64,000 bases of DNA from a virus, in IMG/VR virus record IMGVR_UViG_3300044617_001103, positions 1-64,000 of that record. One strand, 5' to 3'. This document shows positions 54,385-62,500 of the stretch, piece by piece; position 1 is the stretch's first letter, and every line of letters begins with the position of its first letter. The translations under genes were made by a program, and so were the position numbers. The notes beneath the pieces were generated by a model. The model ran no database searches. It was not told the DNA's origin and saw only the letters and a list, made by a program, of their open reading frames with translations.

Positions 54385-55650
54385 ATGGCTCTACCAGGTG
54401 TAAAAACAATAATTAAAGACCGCTTCTACAGCATCTCCCGTCAAGATAGTCCAGTCGGACCTAGAGTTGTGGTAATAGCAAAAAGATCAACAGCAGATGG
54501 AACGGGCAACGTTGCAGACCTTGACGTAGTTCAGTGTACAAATGAACAAGATGTCATCACTGCTTTTGGCGTTGATTCAGCTTGTCACAGAGCTTTTTTT
54601 GAGCTTGTTTCTGCAGGCGCAGAAAGAATCTATATGGTCCCACTGCCAAATGATACTACATGGAACCACACTACAGCTGCGGTAACAAGTAGCAATTTTG
54701 GTGGTAGCGTTCTCGATGCAATGTTTATTGCAGCAGAAGCTGCTCAGCCAGATATCATACTTCCTTGGGGAAGTGGTGCAAGAGCAGGACTCTGGGCAGC
54801 AACTCCTTCTGAAGCATTTTCTGCATCTGCCGATACAATTTACGGATTTCATGCAGACAACTCAGTAACAATTGGAAATAACTGGGCAGTAAAAATTGCT
54901 GATAAAGTTAAAGAAATCAATGAGAACAGTCATCCATGTTTCGCTGTTATGGGAACAAAGCCATATGTCGGCGCTAACGACGTAATGACTCCTGGACAAG
55001 TAACAACACACCTCGGCTTAACAACTCTTTCAGACAGAGATTCAGCAACAACATATAATGGAGTTGCTGCTAAGGAACTTGGAAGACACGTTGCAGTAAT
55101 TGGTGTAGAGTTAAAGCCTGCAGGTTATCCAGCGGCATGGGGTTATTCAAATGGTGCATCAGTATTAACTGCTGCAGTTAGCAGAATGGCTTCATACACT
55201 TCGACTATAAACAAGACAGTTTACAACGTTGCAGCGCTAAGATATAATCCTAGCAAAACAACCTTGTTGGCAATGACCAATAAGGGTGTAAACTCAATCA
55301 TGTTAAACTTCAATAGAGCTCCAGTCTTCACAGATGGTGTAACATTTGCTGGTTCTAGTTCAGACTACACAAGACTGACAACACTGAGAATTGTTAACGA
55401 AGCAATGTTAGTTGTCCGTCAGAGCTGTCAGAAGTTCATTGGTCAACCTTCAACTATTCAAGTTAGAAACTCAATGGAAACCTCGATTACTTCATCCCTT
55501 AGAGGAATGCAGCAGTTGGGTGCCATCTTAGATAGCGATTTCAACATTAGATACATCGCTGAAGAAAACAAAGCACTTATTGACCTAGTTATAACACCTG
55601 CATTTGAACTTAGAAACATCGAAGTCCAAATGTCAGTTGAACTTGGTTAA
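54385..55650 (+). CDS. Tail sheath protein
   Basis: 421 residues. N-terminal MALPGVKTIIKDRFY, FFELVSAGAERIYMVPLP in the middle and a C-terminal domain (TLRIVNEAMLVVRQSCQKFIGQP ... EVQMSVEL) typical of contractile sheaths. Codon use is biased as in the capsid gene, fitting high copy number. Polymerises around the tube and contracts on infection. Confidence 0.85.
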   Translation: MALPGVKTIIKDRFYSISRQDSPVGPRVVVIAKRSTADGTGNVADLDVVQCTNEQDVITAFGVDSACHRAFFELVSAGAERIYMVPLPNDTTWNHTTAAVTSSNFGGSVLDAMFIAAEAAQPDIILPWGSGARAGLWAATPSEAFSASADTIYGFHADNSVTIGNNWAVKIADKVKEINENSHPCFAVMGTKPYVGANDVMTPGQVTTHLGLTTLSDRDSATTYNGVAAKELGRHVAVIGVELKPAGYPAAWGYSNGASVLTAAVSRMASYTSTINKTVYNVAALRYNPSKTTLLAMTNKGVNSIMLNFNRAPVFTDGVTFAGSSSDYTRLTTLRIVNEAMLVVRQSCQKFIGQPSTIQVRNSMETSITSSLRGMQQLGAILDSDFNIRYIAEENKALIDLVITPAFELRNIEVQMSVELG

Positions 55651-55697
55651 TATCATATAAAAACACTGCAAATTTATATACCGATTAGGAGGGTAAT

Positions 55698-56387
55698 ATG
55701 GCAGGCGAATACTACGACAGTCCAGTAAACAAGTATCTCAATACTTATACAACATTTTCTGGTGCTGATATTGTTGCCACTTTTGGTGGCGTTGAAATCG
55801 GAGCTCTTTCGGGAATCACTTTTTCGGTGACAAGAGAAAAGGCGCCAATTTATACAATGGGTTCACCAAACCCACGTTCATTTTCAAGAGGTAAAAGAGG
55901 TATTGCTGGTTCGTTAATATTCACAGTATTTGACCGCCCAGCTCTGTACCAGATGCTTGAGACACATCATAACTCTTCTTCGGAAATGAAGTTTTTCACA
56001 AGAGCTCATAATACACTTCCTGGCGATCCAAGCCACAAGAGAGGTATTGCTGAAGTAACAAATCAAACAAGAGACGTAGTTAGCAAGACACCATACTATG
56101 CAGACCAAATCCCACCATTCGATATTACAATCACATTTGTTAACGAATATGGCCAAGCTGCTGTTAGATCAATCTATGGTGTTGAACTGTTGAATGAAGG
56201 TTCAGGAGCTTCGATGGATGACATTGTTATCGAAGAGACAATGACATACGTTGCTCGTGAAATTGGTCCAATGTATAAGATTACAACGGATAATCTTAAC
56301 AGATTCAACTCAGATGACCTAGGTTCATTAATCAGCAAAGATGCAGTGACATCTAGCGGATTAAACAGCGAGATAATTAGACCATAA
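55698..56387 (+). CDS. Tail tube protein 1
   Basis: 229 residues with an AGGAGG SD and strong codon bias. FSGADIVATFGG, SFSRGKRGIAGSLIF and PPFDITITFVNEYG define a module repeated in the next two genes. As the best-expressed copy beside the sheath it is the likely main tube subunit. Confidence 0.8.
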   Translation: MAGEYYDSPVNKYLNTYTTFSGADIVATFGGVEIGALSGITFSVTREKAPIYTMGSPNPRSFSRGKRGIAGSLIFTVFDRPALYQMLETHHNSSSEMKFFTRAHNTLPGDPSHKRGIAEVTNQTRDVVSKTPYYADQIPPFDITITFVNEYGQAAVRSIYGVELLNEGSGASMDDIVIEETMTYVAREIGPMYKITTDNLNRFNSDDLGSLISKDAVTSSGLNSEIIRP

Positions 56388-56417
56388 TTATAATCAAATA
56401 AGTATAGTAGTAATTAG

Positions 56418-56464
56418 ATAGTGGAGGACTTGGTGTAGGACCAATCCTCCACTATTTTATTTTT
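56418..56464 (+). terminator. Long intrinsic terminator after tube 1
   Basis: Eleven-base stem ATAGTGGAGGA / TCCTCCACTAT (56418-56428 with 56445-56455) plus an inner TTGGT / ACCAA, followed by TTTTATTTTT. Confidence 0.85.
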
Positions 56465-56474
56465 AAGGAATAAC

Positions 56475-57248
56475 ATGGCATTTAACAAAGAAAATGTATC
56501 AGATATAGCGAATCTCACAACTATATCATCAAGAAAAAATAGACTCTCCATCTATGAAGAGGGTGTAAAAGAATTTAGAAGAGATAATAATCTTCCAGAT
56601 CCATTTTCTGATATGTCATTTTCTGGTGCAGATATAACAGCTACAATCATTATTCCTAAAATTGGAGAAAATGGATTCATTTCCAATGAAGGCGATGTGC
56701 TAGAAATGGCAGAGCTTCAAACAATATCCTATTCAATGCACAGGGAAAACTCTCCAGTAAGAACACTTGGCCATGTTAACCCAAGAGGATTTGTCAAAGG
56801 TGCTAGAACTATAGCTGGAAGCATGATATTCACTCAGTTTAACGAGTACGCATTTTATAGAATAGAAAGTTATAGAAAAATTCTTTCCGATAGCAAGGGC
56901 TACTTTGCACCATTGGCAGACATGTTGCCACCATTTGATATTGTATTTACCTTCTTTAACGAATACGGCTTGGCAGCAAAAATGAAAATATTTGGTGTTA
57001 CCCTTGTGGATGAGGGTGGTACTATGTCAATAGACGACTTAATTACTGAGCAAACTTATACGTATATGGCTAGAGGGCTACAGCCTCTGGTACAATTAGA
57101 TACGGCTCGTGATGACCTTAGATACCCAGATGGATATCAAGCTCAACAAAACGAGAGATTAAGAATATCAACAAATGCTTTTGGAGATAGAGTCGAAGAT
57201 TATAAGAATTTTATTGAAAGAATATATTCACCGCCTACAATCGTTTAA
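56475..57248 (+). CDS. Tail tube protein 2 (paralogue)
   Basis: 257 residues. SFSGADITATIIIP, RGFVKGARTIAGSMIF and PPFDIVFTFFNEYG align with tube 1. Weaker codon bias suggests lower copy; may be a tube-initiator or baseplate-hub ring. Confidence 0.75.
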   Translation: MAFNKENVSDIANLTTISSRKNRLSIYEEGVKEFRRDNNLPDPFSDMSFSGADITATIIIPKIGENGFISNEGDVLEMAELQTISYSMHRENSPVRTLGHVNPRGFVKGARTIAGSMIFTQFNEYAFYRIESYRKILSDSKGYFAPLADMLPPFDIVFTFFNEYGLAAKMKIFGVTLVDEGGTMSIDDLITEQTYTYMARGLQPLVQLDTARDDLRYPDGYQAQQNERLRISTNAFGDRVEDYKNFIERIYSPPTIV

Positions 57249-57257
57249 GGTTTAAGT

Positions 57258-58295
57258 ATGACAAGTCCATATAGAGCTATTCCATATAGACCATTTAGTG
57301 GCTATATTCCATACGAGGATACCGTCTCAACTAACCCTGGTTTAGGAAATAAGAACGGAACATTTGATCCCCTTAGTGCAGAATTAGATCTTTATTGGGC
57401 TGGTGGCAAAACTACTGGGGATCCTCGTTTTAGTAATTATTATGACTACTTTTTCTCCGGTGAAGATGTAAAAGTATATATCGATGGTTTGTTTGATCCA
57501 AAAGATGAACTAGATATAGCTGGATTTGGTTTTTTAATTAAACAAGAAAAGCAAGCAGTCTATGGATTCTGGTCATACAACTTTGATGCCATGATGAATG
57601 GATCCAGAATAATAACTGGTCAGTTTTCTTTATACTCAAGATACCCTAGAAGGATGACACACCTTCTAGAAGAGGCAGCAAGAGTTAGAAGCTTCTCTGC
57701 ATCGGGTAAATCTGATAACTCTGGAGTTGTATCTGTTTTAAGATCACAAAATGAATCAAGAACAGATGAAGAAAACATACAGAAATATTGGGCCAATAGT
57801 CAGTTAGATAGAATAACTACTGATCCAGCAATAAGCACATCTTCAGCAGATGGCCAACATAACATCTTTAGCGCTCATCCTCCATTTAACTTCGTTATAG
57901 TCTACGGGGTAGAGGAATCCAGTTTGAGCCCCGTAGGAGTCACGGAGAACGCTTCTACGGCCTCTGTAGAGCAGAGAGACAACTTGGACAGGATAATATC
58001 TACTGATATCAATGAGCGAAAAGTTAAGATGGCCGATAACAAGACCCCAATGAAGATTGTTTTACAAAATGTACATCTCATGCAAATGAGCACAGAATAC
58101 CAAAGCGGAGGATCTCCTTTAATAGAGACTTATAGCTTTGTGGCTAGGGACTTTTATCTTACAGAAGCAGAATCTGGCTTTAATCCATATACTGGTAAGA
58201 CGTTTGTTACAACAGAGCCACAGGCTTCTAATGCTACAAAATCCGTGGTTGAGAGTCCATTGGTAAACAGGACTGAAAGTACTTTGCAAAGATAA
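57258..58295 (+). CDS. Tail tube protein 3 (paralogue, extended)
   Basis: 345 residues. FFSGEDVKVYIDG, MMNGSRIITGQFSLY and HPPFNFVIVYG match the same module with insertions at about 140-200 and 225-265. Likely a specialised tube-end or baseplate subunit. Confidence 0.7.
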   Translation: MTSPYRAIPYRPFSGYIPYEDTVSTNPGLGNKNGTFDPLSAELDLYWAGGKTTGDPRFSNYYDYFFSGEDVKVYIDGLFDPKDELDIAGFGFLIKQEKQAVYGFWSYNFDAMMNGSRIITGQFSLYSRYPRRMTHLLEEAARVRSFSASGKSDNSGVVSVLRSQNESRTDEENIQKYWANSQLDRITTDPAISTSSADGQHNIFSAHPPFNFVIVYGVEESSLSPVGVTENASTASVEQRDNLDRIISTDINERKVKMADNKTPMKIVLQNVHLMQMSTEYQSGGSPLIETYSFVARDFYLTEAESGFNPYTGKTFVTTEPQASNATKSVVESPLVNRTESTLQR

Positions 58296-58354
58296 TAATT
58301 TTAATATATACATGATATGATATAATGTAACTTGAAACAATATAAGGAGAAATA

Positions 58355-58894
58355 ATGTCTGAGAAGAGAAAAGTTGTAGTTAGACAAGATAAAGAAATGG
58401 CAGAAGAAATTTCTGCTGATTCAGTTGATATTTTTTTAGAAACCGATGAACCACAAGATGGTGACATCATTGTATCTGATTATTCAGATGAACAAATCCC
58501 TGTTGAGCAGGCCACAACAGTTGAGGAATTAGCAGATGATCAAGTTATTTTTGATAACGGTCCTACAGCTGGACAAATCAAAGCATGGAAGAAACAGTAC
58601 GGCGAAGTATATGTAACTTCTATTTCATTCGATAAGCATATCATATGGCGTGTTCTTTCCAGAATTGAATATAAGCAGCTTGTTAAGAAGATGGAAACCC
58701 TAATGCAAGCTGGTCAGCTATCTAATGCAGAGGCAAATATGTGGAACGAAGAAGCAATTTCAGAACTTTGCATTTTGTTCCCATCTTATGACAAGCAAGC
58801 TCTCACCGGTGACATGGCAGGTCTTCCTTCTCTTATCTCACAAGAAGTCTTAGAAGCTTCTGGATTCGTCGCCTTAGAGGTTAGACAACTCTAA
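58355..58894 (+). CDS. Tail assembly chaperone-like protein (first)
   Basis: 179 residues, acidic N-terminus (1-65) and a helical core (IIWRVLSRIEYKQLVKKMETL). Position between tube and the giant terminal gene is where myophages keep tail assembly chaperones. AAGGAG SD. Confidence 0.55.
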   Translation: MSEKRKVVVRQDKEMAEEISADSVDIFLETDEPQDGDIIVSDYSDEQIPVEQATTVEELADDQVIFDNGPTAGQIKAWKKQYGEVYVTSISFDKHIIWRVLSRIEYKQLVKKMETLMQAGQLSNAEANMWNEEAISELCILFPSYDKQALTGDMAGLPSLISQEVLEASGFVALEVRQL

Positions 58895-58895
58895 G

Positions 58896-59529
58896 ATGTT
58901 AGATGCAGGAATTCTTTTTGAGCTAAAGAAAAAACACGGTTCAATATTTCAAACAGAAATAAAACGGATCTGAGATAGTATTTAAAGAGCTAAGTTTTTC
59001 TGAGTTTGATAAAGTTGCAGCGTACAAGAGTACAGCTGGTATGTCGTCTGCTGACGCAGAAGATGAAATTATTAAAGCCTCTGTAGTTTATCCTGAAGAC
59101 TTTGATTTAAATAAATTTCCGCCTGGAGCCATAAGTTCTTTAGCTGAGCAGATAGTCGAATTTTCTGGCTTCGCATCAGCACGCACGGCTAAACGAATTT
59201 TAGAAGAAAAAAGAGTAGTAGCTAATCACGTTAGAGGCTTAATGAAAGCCTTTGTTCTGGCTACTATACATACAGATACTCCAGAATTTCTAGATTCGCT
59301 AACCTATTCAAAGCTAGCGGAAAGAGTTGCATTAGCAGAAAAGATAATTGAAGTCCAGCAAGCAATTGCTGGAATAGAATCTACTAACGTATCTCTATCC
59401 CTGATAGATCCTCAGGAAGAAAGAGAAAAAGAGAATCTATCAGCAGCTAGGCACAATGCATCTAAGGTTGAAGGATCTGCAACATATAGTGACCCCATTG
59501 CTCAAAAACTATGGGGTATGAGCAGGTAA
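58896..59529 (+). CDS. Tail assembly chaperone-like protein (second), recoded
   Basis: 210 residues after a +1 shift at codon 24; the zero frame stops at 58973. FKELSFSEFDKVAAYKST is a motif common in phage tail chaperones. In many phages this gene pair is joined by a -1 frameshift; here the second gene has its own ATG one base after the first stop and instead carries a CGG +1 site. Confidence 0.65.
58965..58968 (+). other. CGG-A +1 recoding site 15 (tail chaperone)
   Basis: Zero frame ATA AAA CGG ATC TGA stops at 58971-58973; shifted frame AAA GGA TCT GAG continues to 59529. Confidence 0.92.
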
Positions 59530-59552
59530 GATAGGATAAGAGGGGGTGACCA

Positions 59553-62500
59553 ATGCAGAGAGATAGAGGGCCGATCCATAATATTGGATTTGGCGTAACT
59601 TCTAGGGAATTCACCACCGGAGACGATACTCAAAATGGTCCATCTCCAGATTCTGGTTACGTTAGTAGAGCCCTAGAAGGTAGACCACTAGTAAAGATGG
59701 CTTCAGCCATGATTGCAACTGGTGTTGCAGCCACAGTTGCTGGAAAATTTGTAAGAGGTGGTGGCCTAAAAATACGGAAAAGCTTTTACCGAAAGAGCAG
59801 CAGGATCTGCTGAAGGCAGCTTTATATCTAGGGCCAATTACGGTTTATTAAAAGCAAGAAGTATACTCGATGAACTTGAAGGAGTAACTCGTTTAGAAGA
59901 AGGAAAAACAAAATTAGTTTTTGATTCCGCTGGAAAACTTCAAACAGGTTACGAAGGACACAAGAGCGTTGTTAATGCTGGGTACGCATTTGGAGCAGAG
60001 CGCAAAGGCGCCTCATCAACCGCTACATGGCACTATAGAGATGAGCTTCAGCAGAGACTAGTTCGTCAAGCTAGAAGACTGCCGTACGAAGTACCTGCTT
60101 TCTATGCAGCAGATAAATATATAACTAAGCCATTATTTGGTAACGGTGAAGAAGATCTCGGACCAAAAAAGAAATGGTACGATCCATCTAGAGGTGTAGA
60201 TATAGCTAAGGATTTAGCTAAAACAACTCTATTCCAAATGGGCGGATTCATGCTGCCAACAGCTGCGGCTGGTGCAGCAAAAGAAAGCTCATTAAATTTT
60301 TATAGAACAGCACAAGAAAGACTGATGGCAACAAACGCCACTGGTTATTCTACGATAAAAAATACAACAAAACATGCTATATATGAAAAGTCTTTAAACC
60401 TAAAAGGAATACTTGAAGGTGTTGGTCACGATTTATTTAGCGTATTAGATAAGTCAATTAAGTTTTCGGAAAGATCATCTGGAGCTTTGTCAAGCGCATT
60501 TATCGCAATGACAGACATCCATAAGAACCCAGTTGCAGCTCTTTATTCACAGAGGCATGGTTCTACTCCAGCACCTGGTGGAGCAAAACCTCCTAGAAGA
60601 CAGGTAGTGCAAGATTTAGCTAAAGATATATATAGAGGCAATAAAACAAAACTAAATCAAGTAGACGTAAATAAACCACTACAAGGAACGCAAATAGATT
60701 CAATGCTGGATCTGATTCCTGGTTATAAGGCAGTTAGACAAGGTGCAAAGTCAGCACATGAGCAATATCAAAAACTCTCCTTTGCTCAATCGTTTTTGGA
60801 TAAACCTGGAACAAATTGGACTGAAATACAAAAGGGTTTTGGAAAAATTCTTGGAGTTGATAGAGCAACTCCATCTGGTGCTCGAGCAATAGACTCTTCA
60901 CTCGGTGAATCAATATTAAATATTCAAAGAAAAAGATCATCAGATGTATTTAGTCTTTTAAATGAATTCAACACTAAAACAGGTGGAGAGGGACCAACAA
61001 GCACTTTCATAAAAATGTTGAGACAAGGTGCTTATAAAGATAGATTGGAGAAGCAGTTAATAGAAGGTGGGCTAGATGAATCTGTCGCCAAAAATTTTAC
61101 TGCAAACCTTACTGTCAGTGATGACATCTATAGACTAGTTTCATCTAAGAAGACTGGTGGAAGTGTTAAAGAATCCATAAGCCCAACCGAACGATTGAGA
61201 ATGGGTAAAGAAGAAATCGTTGGAGAAGATTTTTTTGGTCAATTAATTAATAGATTTAATTCTGGAAAATATGGAAAAAATAATCCAATACCAGATGTGT
61301 TTGACGCAGATAAACTAAGAAAAGCTGTAAAAGCAACAGATGACATTTTATTTGACGAAGCTTCATTTAGTCGCAAAGGTTTAAACGTTGGTATAAACAC
61401 GGCAGCCGCACACGAGTCAGCTAGAACAGTTTTTGAAAAAGAAGTATTTTCTTCTGTATTAAAGCCGCAAAAATTAAACAGAGTAAATTATTTAGATGCA
61501 GCTGGAGATTCAGTTCAAGCAAGTCAGCTTAGAGCTGAGATGGCTAGAAGAGCTGGAAAAGTATTTGGCTTAGACGAGTCAATCTTAGGTGATGCAAATA
61601 AGCTGCAACAAGCATTAGGTGCTCGTGGAATAGATATAAGAAATGCCTCTCAACTTAGAGGCTACTTAATGAATAATAAAGAAATGGTCGCTGGTGAAAC
61701 ATCTGGATTAGCTGGACTTTTTGGATTAAAAGGTCTTACTGTAGACGATTTTCTAGATAGAGAAAAACTAGCTTACCAAACAATTACAGGCCAAATAACA
61801 GACCCATCACTTCAAAATTCTTTAACTAAAAATATACTAAGCGGAGATAATAGTGTTGAGCTAGGTATATTAAATAGAATTAAAACATCTTCTACTCAAA
61901 CTACGTTAAGCAATGTTAAAGGATATTACACGTCGGGCGATCAGGTAGTAAACTTTAATCCAATTAGATCTGGAATTAGAAAAGTAACAGAAGCTTTAGC
62001 TACTGAAATTAAAGTTCCAGTTATTGGAATTAACCCAATGCAAATGCTGGGTTATAAAGATTTTGCTGGAATGGCAAAAGCTGGAAAATATCAAGTAACT
62101 TCAGGAGCAGCAAGTCAACCATTTGTTAAAGGTTCTAAGGCAGACTTCTATACATGGCATAGCACTGGTGGTTTTCTAGGGACAAAAGGAAGACTATATG
62201 GGCATACAGGCACTACTGCTACAGCTTTAGAGGGAACATATAGGCCAATCCCAACAGCGGTTTCATCAATGTTTACCAGCACCGCAGAACTAGCTGCAGG
62301 GCAAAGGACTCAGCAGAGTCGCACTGCAACAGGTGTGATGGGAAAAATCAGAGAGCGTTTAGATTACGCAGATGAACAACCAAACTCTTTATTTAGATTT
62401 TTTGGAAGACTAGTAAATAGACAAGCAGACGTAGAAAACGATGCTGTAATGGCCAAATTAATGTCTGGAGAAGTAGATGAGACATTTTCAATTGGCGGAT

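Noticed and set aside
5824-59813. Treating the 16 frame breaks as pseudogenes
   Set aside because: All have the same CGG-A/T form, the joined proteins are intact to their catalytic residues, and essential packaging and assembly genes are among them. Random decay would give mixed insertions, deletions and stops.
5824-59813. Treating the breaks as sequencing or assembly errors
   Set aside because: Errors should not fall only before in-frame GGA/GGT in 15 genes, spare the others and coincide with absence of CGG elsewhere. I cannot exclude a systematic base-calling artefact without reads, so it stays the first control.
5824-59813. Introns or inteins splitting these genes
   Set aside because: The frames join with a one-base change and no inserted sequence.
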